Positions 24,036 through 33,804 of a stretch of 64,000 bases of DNA are shown here, piece after piece. A model generated the notes under the pieces. It was not told the DNA's origin. It made no database searches and saw nothing but the letters and a program-made list of their open reading frames with translations. The stretch is from Aporhodopirellula rubra (lineage in GTDB: Bacteria; Planctomycetota; Planctomycetia; Pirellulales; Pirellulaceae). The stretch lies in contig NZ_JACHXU010000024.1 of NCBI RefSeq assembly GCF_014192335.1, forward strand, positions 1-64,000, written 5' to 3'. Made by a program: the position numbers and the translations under genes. Positions within the stretch are counted from its first letter, which is position 1. Each line of letters starts with the position of its first letter.

Positions 24036-26321
24036 TTAGTGGGCCGGGCGAGATTCCGGTGATGATGCCCACATCTTATTGGGGACGTCGGACATTTGCA
24101 GCCTCAAGGTTCCGCCGCTGACGATCTCGTCATGAGTCAACCAAGCTCGATCGAGCGGTTCGCCATTCAATGTCGCTGATTGGACGTAGACGTTTTCGTG
24201 GCTGTTCTCGATGGCTTCGACGGTGAACGTTTTGTCATTCGAGAGTTGCACGGTCGCCCGTTCGAACAGCGGACTTCCCATGATGTAGGTCGTGTCACCT
24301 GGAGTCACGGGATAAAGCCCTAAGGCACTGAACACGTACCAAGCCGAAGTTTGCCCGTTGTCTTCGTCACCACAAAGTCCTCGTGGCGAGGAATCGTACA
24401 GTCGGTCCATCACCTGCCGTGCATGATATTGTGTCTTCCAAGGTTGGCCGGCATGCACGTAGAGATAGATCATGTGTTGGATTGGTTGATTGCCATGAGC
24501 GTATTGCCCCATGTTGAGTGCAATCATTTCGGTCATCTCATGAATCAACCCTCCGTAGGAGCCCGTGCGAACTGTCGGGGGAGCATTGAAAACGCTGTCT
24601 AACCGTTTGGCGAATGCATCGCGTCCACCCAACGCCTCGATCAAACCGTCGATGTCATGAAACACCGACCACGTCCAGTGCCATGAACTGCCTTCGGTGA
24701 ATGGGCCTCCCCATTCGTCCGGCGAGAAGTGTTCCGCCCAAGAGCCGTCTTTGTTGCGTCCTCTCACGAATCCGGTTTCGGTGTCGAGAACGTTTCGCCA
24801 CTTCGTCGAATCGGCGGCAAATCGGTCCGCGATTTCGTCTTCGCCGAGTCCCCTGGCCAGAACGCTGGCACAGTAATCGTCGTAGGCAAATTCGAGTGTT
24901 TTCGCGGTGGCTTCGGAAATCTCCGATGAAGGGATGTATCCGAGTTCGCGATAGAAATCGCAACCTTGACGGCCGATCGTGCGGATCGGACCTTCGTTGT
25001 TCGCGTCATGAACGATTGCCTTCAGCGCCGCTTCGGCATCGAAGTCTCGGATACCCTTCACCCACGCATCGGCAAATAGTGAAAACGCGTGATTGCCGAT
25101 CATGCAATCACGGTGTCCGGGACTCGCCCACGCGGGCAACCATCCGCTTTCGTTGTATGCGTTGAGGAGTCCTTGCAGAATTTCAGCGTTCGTTTCGGGG
25201 GCGATCAAATTCAACAACGGGTGTAACGCGCGAAACGTGTCCCACAGGCCGCTGTCGGTATACATCACACCTTCGTGTATTTTTCCGTCATACGGGCTGT
25301 AGTATTTTTTGGTGCCCGCACTATCAATTTCATAGAACTGATGTGGGAACAACATGGTGCGATACATTGCCGAGTAGAACGTGCGGCGTTGTTCGTGACT
25401 GCCTCCCTCGATTGTGATCCGAGCAAGGTGTTCGTTCCACGCTGCGTCGGCTTTGGCTAGCACGGTATCGAAGTCATCGGTCCCGATCTCCGATCGCATG
25501 TTTTGTTCGGCCTGTTCATGACTGATAAACGACGATGCGACTTGATACGTCACCTCGTGCGACGTGGATGTGTTGAATTGAAAATACGCACCGACGTGAT
25601 CTCCGGTGGCTTCGTTTTGGCCTTCGGCGATGTTGTCGGGTGTCCAAGTCCCATGTGATTCGAATGCTTGGTCAAACTTCACGATAAAGTAGTTTGCGAA
25701 ATTGCTAGGGACTCCACCGCTGTTATTGCGGACGGTACCGATCACGGTTTTACGATCGGGCAAGATTTGAACCGACGACCCACCGCGAAAGGCGTCGAGA
25801 ACGATGTAGGCGGGGCGATCCTCACCAACGCTGTCACCATACGTCACCTTAAAGGACGCGCATCGCGGCGTTGGAGTGACCTCGATAGTCGCGTCGTGCG
25901 TCTGCAGATAGACCTGGTAATAACTCGGGCGAGCCTGCTCTTGTTCGTGTGAGAAATCAGAGGCTCGGTCGCGATCGTTCACACGCAGTTCGCCCGTGAC
26001 GGGCATGAAAGAGAATGCCGCGTACTCGTTGATCCAGGGGCTCGGCTGATGCGTTTGCCGAATCCCTCGAAACTTCGTTTGTTGATACTGATAGTAGAAC
26101 GAATCGGGCATCGGCTGCGTGTATGCCGACCATGCGTTCATTGGAAACGGAGTCGCGATCGCGGGATAGAGATTTCCGTGTGAAAAGTCTTGGACCGAAT
26201 CGGTCCCTTGTAGCGGGTTGGCTAACGACACGAGTGATTCGCCGAAAACGTTGGACGATGCGATCAACATCAGTCCGGTGGTGAGGACGAATTGCAAGGT
26301 TTCCAGAAGACGGCGTTTCAT
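24036..26321 (-). CDS. GH92 alpha-mannosidase, exported
   Basis: Start chosen at ATG 26321, which gives a signal peptide (MKRRLLETLQFVLTTGLMLI...NVFG) and a 761-residue enzyme of normal GH92 length. The N-terminal beta-sandwich (about 30-260) begins NPLQGTDSVQDFSHGN. The (alpha/alpha)6 domain follows, with MGQYAHGNQP, YAGQPWK-like HAGQPWKTQ and the family signature GDEDNGQTSAWYVFSALGLY at about 651-670. GH92 enzymes are calcium-dependent, inverting exo-alpha-mannosidases acting on alpha-1,2, -1,3 or -1,4 linkages of N-glycans and fungal mannan. The gene lies 77 bases downstream of the GH125 gene in the same direction, so the two form an alpha-mannan or N-glycan degrading unit. Linkage preference cannot be read here. 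Confidence 0.93.
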   Translation of the reverse strand: MKRRLLETLQFVLTTGLMLIASSNVFGESLVSLANPLQGTDSVQDFSHGNLYPAIATPFPMNAWSAYTQPMPDSFYYQYQQTKFRGIRQTHQPSPWINEYAAFSFMPVTGELRVNDRDRASDFSHEQEQARPSYYQVYLQTHDATIEVTPTPRCASFKVTYGDSVGEDRPAYIVLDAFRGGSSVQILPDRKTVIGTVRNNSGGVPSNFANYFIVKFDQAFESHGTWTPDNIAEGQNEATGDHVGAYFQFNTSTSHEVTYQVASSFISHEQAEQNMRSEIGTDDFDTVLAKADAAWNEHLARITIEGGSHEQRRTFYSAMYRTMLFPHQFYEIDSAGTKKYYSPYDGKIHEGVMYTDSGLWDTFRALHPLLNLIAPETNAEILQGLLNAYNESGWLPAWASPGHRDCMIGNHAFSLFADAWVKGIRDFDAEAALKAIVHDANNEGPIRTIGRQGCDFYRELGYIPSSEISEATAKTLEFAYDDYCASVLARGLGEDEIADRFAADSTKWRNVLDTETGFVRGRNKDGSWAEHFSPDEWGGPFTEGSSWHWTWSVFHDIDGLIEALGGRDAFAKRLDSVFNAPPTVRTGSYGGLIHEMTEMIALNMGQYAHGNQPIQHMIYLYVHAGQPWKTQYHARQVMDRLYDSSPRGLCGDEDNGQTSAWYVFSALGLYPVTPGDTTYIMGSPLFERATVQLSNDKTFTVEAIENSHENVYVQSATLNGEPLDRAWLTHDEIVSGGTLRLQMSDVPNKMWASSPESRPAH

Positions 26322-26398
26322 TGCGGCGGGATGGTTTGAGGAGGGAACGTGATCGATCGTGAAGTTGTCGCTTCGATCACTTGGCGTGCAGATCGATT

Positions 26399-27886
26399 TC
26401 AATCGTCGAACGAGCGGGCGAGCAAGTCGGGATGTTCGGCATGAACTTTGACGATCAATTCGCCAAAGAGCGTGTTGGCCCACGCGAACCAATCACGGGT
26501 GTAGTCACGAGGGTCGTCTTTGTTGAACGCCTCGTGCATGAATCCGGTACCGGCGTGAGTATTTCGCAACATCGTGAGGCATTCGTAGATTTCTTCTTTG
26601 GACGTGCTTGATAACGCTCGCAGGATGATTCCCATCGGCCAAATGCGATTTTTGCCCGTATGAGGACTCGCTTGTCCCGACGCGGCGGTGCCGGTCAAGT
26701 AATACGGATTGCTGGGGCTGAGCAAGAACTTGCGAGTGCGGACGTAAATCGGATCATCGGGATCATGGATTCCGAGATACGCGAGTGACATCAGACTGGG
26801 GACATTGGCATCGTCCCAAAACGCAGCGTTGCCAAACCCGTCGACTTCGTAGGCGTAGATCGTCCCGAAATCGAGGTGTGATTTCACCGCATGTTGCTGG
26901 ATCGCACCATGCACTTCGTCAGCAAAACTGGTGCACTCGTTTGCAAATTCTACGTCGTCGATATGTTCAGTGAAGATTGTCGCGAGTTGCCTGAGCGATT
27001 GCACGGCGAACAGATTCGAGGGGATCAAATACGGATAGAGGCTGCTGTCATCACTCGGCCGGAACGCCGAAACGATCAGGCCAACGGGAGCGATGGGGCG
27101 GCCCGTTCCGTCAAACGGCGGTGCGTCGAGCATCCGTGTTGTCTCACGAACGAAGCGATAGGGCGTGGTGCCGTCCTTGCGTTGTTCGACACGTAATGTG
27201 TGGACCGCCAAACGCATCGCGCGTTCCCACTCGTCATCGAAAATGCTCGCATCGTTGGTCAATCGGTAGTACTCGTTTGCCAAACGAATCGGATAACACA
27301 ACGAATCGATTTCCCACTTACGTTCGTGCACGCCCGCGATCGGTTCGGGACGGTCGCTCGCCCAATGCGATGGCCGCGTCGCGTCTTTGTAGAACGCGTT
27401 CGCGTAAGGATCTAAAAGGATGCAAAGGTTCTGGCGATGAATCAGTCCTTTGACGAAACGTTTTAGTTTTTCATCAGACCCGATGTGTGGCAAATAGGGC
27501 CAGACCTGCGCCGTTGAATCACGCAACCACATCGCGTCGATGTCGCCGGTGATAATGAATGCGTCCGGTTTTCCGTCGACTTCATCGTATTCCACCGTCG
27601 TGTCGAGCGTGTTGGGGTAACAGTTTTCGAACAACCACGCCAGTTCCGGATCTTTGATGTCCGCTCGCACCTTCTCAATGGTCGCCTCGACCGACTCGCT
27701 GGTAAATCGACGCTGCTCAATCGGGGGGCGATTGCTTGCCAGTCGACGGCTCGCCGGCGCGAACGACTCTGCGGCGTATGCGTCTGCGTGTGCCAACACG
27801 GCGGCAACGGCGGTCGCCAGGACGCCGCGTCGTGAGAAGCCGAGTTGGTTTGCGGATCGATGTTGGGAATCGGGATTGGTAGTCAC
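26399..27886 (-). CDS. GH125 exo-alpha-1,6-mannosidase, Tat-exported
   Basis: A 495-residue protein from GTG 27886. The N-terminus has a Tat signal (FSRRGVLATAVAAVLA, twin Arg at 19-20, cleavage likely near AYA/AE). The GH125 signature TGDIDAMWLRDS is at 113-124; EIDSLCYP probably holds the general acid Asp and FMHEAFNKDDP the general base Glu, by comparison with known members. The end has WFAWANTLFGEL, also typical. GH125 enzymes release mannose from alpha-1,6-linked chains, with inversion. Transcribed ahead of GH92, which would act on the other alpha linkages. The start is a GTG without a strong ribosome binding site. Confidence 0.93.
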   Translation of the reverse strand: MTTNPDSQHRSANQLGFSRRGVLATAVAAVLAHADAYAAESFAPASRRLASNRPPIEQRRFTSESVEATIEKVRADIKDPELAWLFENCYPNTLDTTVEYDEVDGKPDAFIITGDIDAMWLRDSTAQVWPYLPHIGSDEKLKRFVKGLIHRQNLCILLDPYANAFYKDATRPSHWASDRPEPIAGVHERKWEIDSLCYPIRLANEYYRLTNDASIFDDEWERAMRLAVHTLRVEQRKDGTTPYRFVRETTRMLDAPPFDGTGRPIAPVGLIVSAFRPSDDSSLYPYLIPSNLFAVQSLRQLATIFTEHIDDVEFANECTSFADEVHGAIQQHAVKSHLDFGTIYAYEVDGFGNAAFWDDANVPSLMSLAYLGIHDPDDPIYVRTRKFLLSPSNPYYLTGTAASGQASPHTGKNRIWPMGIILRALSSTSKEEIYECLTMLRNTHAGTGFMHEAFNKDDPRDYTRDWFAWANTLFGELIVKVHAEHPDLLARSFDD

Positions 27887-28689
27887 GTTCTTCAGTCTCG
27901 TGTAGATACAAACTCGGGTGCGGGAGAACCGCCGTGCGGGACGCCACTGTAGCTATCATTTTAACGCGAAAGTACTGCATTGCCGTTAGTTGGCGCAAAA
28001 ACGTAATCGCCGTGCGCGAGATCACATGTGCGGCAGAGAGTCGCATGGCAGAGGGGCGACTCACGGTCCATTTTGAATCGCTGAGGGTTCGTGATGAGTC
28101 AACGGACTCGGAGGGCGAATCCAAATCTCTCGAAGGTATGTAGAGACTGGGGGGAGGCGATCGTATTAGGTTCGGACGGAGGCGTGTTAGGTTTAGACGG
28201 AGGGGGCATCAGAGCGATCCGCCTCGGTTGATCACATTTGCGTTTGTACGCAGAGCTATCCGTGCAATCGTCCAACGAGACCTTTGAAAGGCAACACATC
28301 GGAGTAGCACCATGACACCACTCCCATCTCACCTGTTTAGAACGCCTGCGGTTAGCAGGTTTTTGTCGTGTTGTCAGCATTCGAGATTTGTCGAATGCGA
28401 CCTAGGCATCCGTGACGGGGCGGTGAAGTTCATGGTCGAGTGCGATCGAAGTAGGCAACCGTCGCTCGACATTGGTACGATTTGATTTGGCCGCAATTGA
28501 ATGGCATCAACGATACCCGTCTCTCGATGGCCCATGCGGTTCGCGGGCTGCGTTTGGGGTGCTAGCCTACCGCGAGACTATTAAGGAAGAGTTCTCGAAC
28601 TCCTTCGGTTGTGCTCTTTTGTTTGTGTGCATTGATTGGTTTCCGTCCACAATGTCGATCTATTTCCCAACTTTGAATTTCGTGCTGTG
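27887..28689. other. Divergent intergenic region between GH125 and sulfatase
   Basis: About 800 bases that must contain promoters for both directions. It holds a 21-base imperfect tandem repeat (28163-28183 and 28184-28204, 17 of 21 identical, core TTAGGTT...GACGGAGG) and a weak hairpin with T-run (CCTGC 28345-28349, GCAGG 28355-28359, then TTTTT). Small open frames on both strands are basic, unrelated to known families and are not called. Confidence 0.45.
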
Positions 28690-30198
28690 ATGATTCGTTC
28701 CGCTGCTTTGTTGATCGTTGTTTGTGTTCTTATTGGTGGTGTTGGGCCGGCGCACGCTGAGGCTGAGTCGAGGCCAAACGTTCTGATGATTTTGGTCGAC
28801 GATCTGAAACCGACGCTCGGTTGCTATGGCGATGTTCACGCTAAATCGCCGCACTTGGATGCGTTGGCGGCGCGGGGCATGCGATTTGACGCCGCGTATT
28901 GCAACCAAGCTGTCTGTGCACCGTCGCGGTTCACTCTGATGCTCGGTGCGCATTCCACCTCAACCGGACTGTATGGTTTGGGTAGCCATTTGCGAAAGCT
29001 GGTGCCTGATGCAGTGACTCTGCCGCAGTACTTCCAACGCCATGGGTATCGCACGGAGTCAATGGGCAAGGTGTTCCACATCGGGCATGGCAATCACGGC
29101 GACCCCGATTCGTTCAGTGTGCCCCATCATCACGAAAAGGTCATCGAGTATGTCGATCCGGAAAGCACCCCATCGGGTGAATTGACGCGAGAGGAAGCGT
29201 TCTTTACCAATCATCGCGTTGCGGATAACAATTCGTTGCCCCGTGGTGCTGCGTTCGAATCGCCGGATGTGGAGGACAATGCTTACGCCGACGGCCGAAT
29301 CGCCGAACTCGCCGCTGCACGTTTGCGTCATGCAAAGCAACGACGGCAAGCGGATGGGACTCCGTTCTTTATGGTCGTGGGATTTGCGCGGCCTCATTTG
29401 CCATTCAGTGCGCCGAAGAAATACTGGGACATGCATGACCGCGAGTCATTGCCCATGCCGGTCGTGAAAACGAGTCCGCTCGACTCGCCGATTGAGGCAG
29501 GCAAGCCAAACGGTCAGGGGGAAATTCGAAATTACTTTCCCGTCCCCGACAAGAACAGCCCGGCTGCCATCGACGATCAGCTAACGCGAACTCTGATCCA
29601 TGGCTACTATGCCAGCACGAGCTATGTCGACGCTCAAATCGGCAAAGTCGTCGCCGAACTTGATCGTCTCGAACTTTCCGACGACACCATCATTGTGCTT
29701 TGGGGCGATCATGGTTTTCATCTCGGTGATCACGGGTTCTGGACCAAACATACGAACTACGAACAGGCAGCCCGAATCCCGATCTTCATCGTCGCTCCGG
29801 GAGTGACGCAGCCCAATTCGCAGACGGCACAACTGACCGAGACCGTCGATATCTATCCGACGCTCGCTGAACTCGCGGGATTGCCGAATCCGACCGGTCC
29901 TCAATCCATCGATGGCGTCAGTATTGTGCCGGTTCTCAAAGATGGGAACGCTCGTGTTCGCGACCACGCCTATCACGTGTTCCCGCGATTTGGACTCGGC
30001 AGGGCCATTCGTACGTCTCGCTATCGGCTCGTCGAATGGTCAAAACCAGCGGCGCCGGAACGTGATGCGACTTACGAACTCTTCGATATGAAAACGGATC
30101 CCAACGAAACCCGAAACGTTGCCAACGAACAGCCCTCGGTTTTGAGAAGTCTATTGCAGATTCTCGACGAGTATCCGAGCCCCCACGCCAACTTGTAG
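28690..30198 (+). CDS. Secreted sulfatase, iduronate-2-sulfatase-like
   Basis: Start at ATG 28690 gives a signal peptide (MIRSAALLIVVCVLIGG..., cleavage near AHA/E) and a 502-residue enzyme. NVLMILVDDL holds the first calcium-binding Asp pair. The active-site signature is CAPSR (Cys76 to Arg80), a Cys-type CxPSR motif whose Cys must be converted to formylglycine. GKVFHIGHGNHGD, PHLPFSAP and the metal-site GDHGFHLGDHG are all typical of the iduronate-2-sulfatase-like group (S1_7). Such enzymes remove 2-O or similar sulfate esters from uronic acids or other sugars in sulfated polysaccharides. It precedes a second sulfatase by 47 bases, probably one transcript. A maturase for Cys-type sulfatases is not in the window. 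Confidence 0.93.
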   Translation: MIRSAALLIVVCVLIGGVGPAHAEAESRPNVLMILVDDLKPTLGCYGDVHAKSPHLDALAARGMRFDAAYCNQAVCAPSRFTLMLGAHSTSTGLYGLGSHLRKLVPDAVTLPQYFQRHGYRTESMGKVFHIGHGNHGDPDSFSVPHHHEKVIEYVDPESTPSGELTREEAFFTNHRVADNNSLPRGAAFESPDVEDNAYADGRIAELAAARLRHAKQRRQADGTPFFMVVGFARPHLPFSAPKKYWDMHDRESLPMPVVKTSPLDSPIEAGKPNGQGEIRNYFPVPDKNSPAAIDDQLTRTLIHGYYASTSYVDAQIGKVVAELDRLELSDDTIIVLWGDHGFHLGDHGFWTKHTNYEQAARIPIFIVAPGVTQPNSQTAQLTETVDIYPTLAELAGLPNPTGPQSIDGVSIVPVLKDGNARVRDHAYHVFPRFGLGRAIRTSRYRLVEWSKPAAPERDATYELFDMKTDPNETRNVANEQPSVLRSLLQILDEYPSPHANL

Positions 30199-30245
30199 AC
30201 GACGTTATCAACTCGTCTTGCCCTCTCTCCCAATTCGATCCACCG

Positions 30246-31928
30246 ATGAGGCCCACCATGCCCCGCTCGTTTGTGTTGCTCCTGTTCTTGCTGAGTCTGT
30301 TTGGATTTGGAAACTCGTTCGCGAACGAAAGGCCCGATATCATTCTCGTCATGGTCGATGATATGGGGTTCTCGGATCTGGGGTGTTACGGAAGCGAAAT
30401 CGAGACCCCCAACATTGATCAATTGGCCGCGGGAGGTGTGCGGTTCGATCAGTTCTATAACAGCGGTCGATGTTGTCCGACGCGAGCCACATTGATGACC
30501 GGTCTGCATCCCCATCAAGTCGGAATCGGTCACATGACGTTGTCGCCGGCGCAAAAACCGAACGACCGTCCCGCAAATTATCAAGGCTACATTAACGAAC
30601 GCTGCGTCACGATCGCGGAGGCTCTCGCGCCGAGCGGTTACGCGACGTTCATGTCGGGTAAATGGCATCTCGGCATGCATGACGCGAGTTTGTTGCCGAT
30701 GCAGCGAGGGTACCAGCAGTATTACGGAAGCCTCGCGGGAGCCACTCGCTATTTCGCACCACTGCATCCTCGCGGCATGACGTCGGGCAATACTCCCGTG
30801 GAAAATCCCGAGAGCACGACGGAGGAAGCGTTCTACACAACAGATGCATTTACGGATCACGCGATTCGATTCATCCGCGGCCATCGTGAACAGTCTCCTG
30901 AGCGTCCGTACTTTTTGTATTTGGCGTACACGGCACCGCACTGGCCGCTGCAAGCATTCGAAGACGATATTGATCGTTATCGGGGCAAGTATCGTGACGG
31001 ATGGGATGCGGTTCGACGCGCACGATATCAGCGTCAAATTGAACTCGGGTTGATCAACGAGAAATGGCCGTTGAGCCCCTCGACTGCGGGTATCCCGAAG
31101 TGGGAGACTTTGTCCGAGCGGCAACGCGATGAGATGGATTTGAAGATGGCCATCTATGCCGCGATGATCGACCGGATCGATCAGAATATTGGAAAACTGG
31201 TTGAGTCGCTCAAGTCGTTGGGGCGATTCGAAAACACTTTGATTGTGTTGCTTTCCGATAACGGTGCCTGTGCCGAAGGCGGCATGTTGGGGCGTGGTGA
31301 GTTTCATGATGTTGATAAGCGAAATCTCGAAACGGCTAACTCCTATGGTGAGGCGTGGGCCAACGCGTCGAGCACACCGTTTCGGCTCTACAAACACTTC
31401 GCTCACGAAGGTGGTACGGCCTCTCCGTTCCTCATGCACTGGCCCTCCTCGATTGGACCGAATCCGCAGTGGTATCGATCTCCGGCACAGTTAATTGATG
31501 TGATGCCGACTTTGTTAGACGTTGCCGGTGCGACGTATCCAGACGAAAAAGCAGGCCAACCGATCCCGCCACTCGATGGCATTTCGCTTCGTCCCGCCTT
31601 CCACGGCAAACCACTCGCTCGGGCTGAACCGATTTGCATCGAACACGAACAGAACGCGTTCTTGCGCGACGGGAAATGGAAGTTGGTGGGACGCGGGGTC
31701 GCTGGAGCACGCAGCGTGGATGCGACAAAGTGGGAACTCTACGACATGGAAGCCGATCGTACGGAAACGAACAACCTCGCGCCGGCAATGCCGGAAAGAA
31801 CGGCGGCAATGGCCGCGAAGTGGAACGTGTGGTCTGATCGAGTGGGCGTCTACCCGAAACCGGTATCGAAAAAGAAAACGCCGAAGAAGACGGTCACCAA
31901 GAATTCGAACAAGCGTCAAGGCGACTGA
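30246..31928 (+). CDS. Secreted arylsulfatase-type sulfatase with basic C-terminal tail
   Basis: A 560-residue sulfatase. The signal peptide is FVLLLFLLSLFGFGNSFA; ATG at 30246 or 30258 are both possible starts. DIILVMVDDMGFSDLG carries the metal-binding Asp residues. The signature is CCPTR (Cys76-Arg80), again Cys-type. GKWHLG and LLSDNGAC are the usual further motifs. The C-terminus ends in a Lys/Thr-rich tail (SKKKTPKKTVTKNSNKRQ), unusual for a secreted sulfatase and perhaps a polyanion-binding tail. Lies 47 bases after the iduronate-type sulfatase, so both are likely cotranscribed. Substrate: a sulfated sugar; the position of the ester is unknown. Confidence 0.93.
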   Translation: MRPTMPRSFVLLLFLLSLFGFGNSFANERPDIILVMVDDMGFSDLGCYGSEIETPNIDQLAAGGVRFDQFYNSGRCCPTRATLMTGLHPHQVGIGHMTLSPAQKPNDRPANYQGYINERCVTIAEALAPSGYATFMSGKWHLGMHDASLLPMQRGYQQYYGSLAGATRYFAPLHPRGMTSGNTPVENPESTTEEAFYTTDAFTDHAIRFIRGHREQSPERPYFLYLAYTAPHWPLQAFEDDIDRYRGKYRDGWDAVRRARYQRQIELGLINEKWPLSPSTAGIPKWETLSERQRDEMDLKMAIYAAMIDRIDQNIGKLVESLKSLGRFENTLIVLLSDNGACAEGGMLGRGEFHDVDKRNLETANSYGEAWANASSTPFRLYKHFAHEGGTASPFLMHWPSSIGPNPQWYRSPAQLIDVMPTLLDVAGATYPDEKAGQPIPPLDGISLRPAFHGKPLARAEPICIEHEQNAFLRDGKWKLVGRGVAGARSVDATKWELYDMEADRTETNNLAPAMPERTAAMAAKWNVWSDRVGVYPKPVSKKKTPKKTVTKNSNKRQGD

Positions 31929-31989
31929 CACGACGCGGAGCGTGCGACAACGCTTTGACGTTGAATAGATCAGTGGACATTGCGGCGTT

Positions 31990-32397
31990 GATCGATTGGT
32001 TCTTCGATCATGCCGATGCTGTCGGCGAAGCGAGGCAGTTGCAATCGCATCATCCGTGCCTGGGGCAGCCACAAGTTAGCTAGCGGTGTGCCCTCGGGCA
32101 TGTTGATGTGTGTCCCGATAGGACTTGGGCTCCACCGCCGGCGATAATGATGGGCAAAACGTTCTACTGGTGCGTCGAACCGTCGTCGAGTCCGGATCCC
32201 CACGTGAACAACGTGTTGTCGAGGAGAGACGTTCCATCGGACTGCTCGATCGCGTCCATCTTTCCGATGATGTAAGCGAACTGCTCCATGTGAAATTGTT
32301 CGACTTACAAGACATCGTCGATCATTTCGGTCTGATTGTGCGACATCTGATGATGGCTGCGTGGTGCGTCAAACAAACTCTCGTATAGGAACGGCGT
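31990..32397 (-). pseudogene. Remnant of a DUF1552 gene (C-terminal part, several frameshifts and stops)
   Basis: Reading the minus strand through three frames gives consecutive pieces of a DUF1552 C-terminus: HHQMSHNQTEMID, then a stop, VEQFHMEQFAYIIGKMDAIE, SLLDNTLFTWGSGLDDG, then a stop, NVLPIIIAGGGAQ, and after a frame change MPEGTPLANLWLP ... RFADSIGM. Intact planctomycete DUF1552 proteins have the same order (VEQFAYFL.KL, LLDN..., G.GDG, DLPILLAGRGGG, TP..NLWL, FGDSTG). The pieces lie in one direction without gaps, so this is decay in place. Upstream parts of the gene were not found in 32.4-32.8 kb. Confidence 0.75.
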
Positions 32398-32808
32398 GTC
32401 CTAAGGTTCAGGATCGACCATGAACGACGAACTGTGCATTAACGCACGTTTTGGTCAACGTAGCGAGGCAGGCCGATTGCTTCGAGAGACAAAATCGCGA
32501 AAAGGTTTGCGTCCAATCTGAAAGTGTGCGATTGCCGCTCTATTGAGATTGTTCACAGCGGCATGTCGAACGGGCATGCGGTTCGCTTTCATTTTCGTGG
32601 GGCATTGCGAGGTCGGACTCTTTGACTCTCTATTGATTCAAATGTCGATGACTGAGTTCGGTTTGAAATCATTCGTGCTCGGCATTGTTCGTGCTGTGAT
32701 CACTGCGTTTCTTGCGATTTCAAATTGTGCGAATGAGTTCGTCTCTCTTTTTGGGCGTCGTCGTTACGTTCGTCTTTCCCGAAAAAGTTTTCCCCAGCAG
32801 TCGCTCGC
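32398..32808. other. Non-coding region before the DUF389 gene
   Basis: About 410 bases with no gene that I can support. A plus-strand frame for about 117 residues runs across 32543-32893 but is in a different frame from the DUF389 gene and has no family features. Part of this DNA may be further decayed remains of the DUF1552 gene. Confidence 0.35.
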
Positions 32809-33804
32809 ATGTCACTACGCCTTCTCGAAATCATTCTTCCTGTCGAGTCGACGTCGTCTATTGACGATCTACCGCGCAGCGACACCGTTCTAGGACGATG
32901 GGACGATCGTCTCAACGACGAACAGGCGATCGTGCGATTGCTTGTAAAGGCATCGAACACGGAGGCGATGCTGGATGATTTGGAGGGGCGTTTTGCGCAC
33001 GTGAGTGGTTTTCGCGTGATTCTCATTCCCGTCGAAGCGACTCTGCCGCGCCCAGCGTCAGATGATGACGCCACCGCGAGCCAGGCTGCGAAGTCACCTG
33101 AGAGAATCAGTCGCGAGGAAATTTATGCCGATGTTTCCGAAGGCGCGAGGATTTCACGGACCTTTGTGGCGCAAGTGATCATCGCCACTGTGGTCGCGGC
33201 GGTCGGATTGATGCGCAACGATAACGCGGTGATCATCGCCGCGATGGTGATCGCCCCGTTGCTCGGTCCAAACATGTCGCTTTGTTTGGCGACGACGTTG
33301 GGCGATACTCGGTTGGCGCTTGAATCTCTGAAGGCAAATGCGACGGGATTGTCGATCGCGTTGGTGTTTTCCATGGTGCTCGGCGCCGTGTTCGTGATTG
33401 ACGTTGATCTTCCGTCGATCCAGTCGCGGACGACGGTTTCTTGGGGTGACATACTGTTAGCACTCGCATCCGGGTGCGCCGGGGTGCTGGCGTTCACGAG
33501 TGGTGCGCCGTCGGCCTTGATTGGTGTGATGGTCGCGGTCGCGTTGTTGCCGCCGTTCGCAGTCTGTGGACTTTTAATCGGGTCGGGTGATTTTGTAGCG
33601 GCGCGGGGTGCGTTGCTTTTGGTGGCCACCAATGTGATCTGCGTCAATCTGTCCGGCGTACTGACTTTTGCGGCACAGGGACTGCGTCCGCGTCAGTGGT
33701 GGGAGGCCGAACGTGCTAAGAAGGCGTTGCAACTCGCGGTTGGAATTTGGCTTTTGCTCTTGGCGGTTCTGATTGTGTTGATCTATCAGGCGGCGGCTGA
33801 GTGA
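32809..33804 (+). CDS. DUF389 (TIGR00341-type) membrane protein
   Basis: A 331-residue protein. The N-terminal soluble part (1-100) has alternating hydrophobic pattern (LRLLEIILP, FRVILIPVEA). From residue about 118 there are roughly six membrane helices, including NDNAVIIAAMVIAPLLGPN, the hallmark of DUF389, and SGAPSALIGVMVAVALLPPFA. Function of the family is unknown; it is widespread and probably a transporter or channel-like membrane protein. No gene overlaps it and no ribosome binding site is clear before ATG 32809. Single-gene transcript likely. Confidence 0.9.
   Translation: MSLRLLEIILPVESTSSIDDLPRSDTVLGRWDDRLNDEQAIVRLLVKASNTEAMLDDLEGRFAHVSGFRVILIPVEATLPRPASDDDATASQAAKSPERISREEIYADVSEGARISRTFVAQVIIATVVAAVGLMRNDNAVIIAAMVIAPLLGPNMSLCLATTLGDTRLALESLKANATGLSIALVFSMVLGAVFVIDVDLPSIQSRTTVSWGDILLALASGCAGVLAFTSGAPSALIGVMVAVALLPPFAVCGLLIGSGDFVAARGALLLVATNVICVNLSGVLTFAAQGLRPRQWWEAERAKKALQLAVGIWLLLLAVLIVLIYQAAAE

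Noticed and set aside
28340-28364. Terminator for the GH125 or sulfatase gene
   Set aside because: A 5-base stem with a T-run lies in a divergent region where no transcript should end; listed only as a weak hairpin.
30072-31439. Minus-strand frame of 455 codons under the second sulfatase
   Set aside because: Antisense to a well-supported sulfatase and without recognisable motifs.
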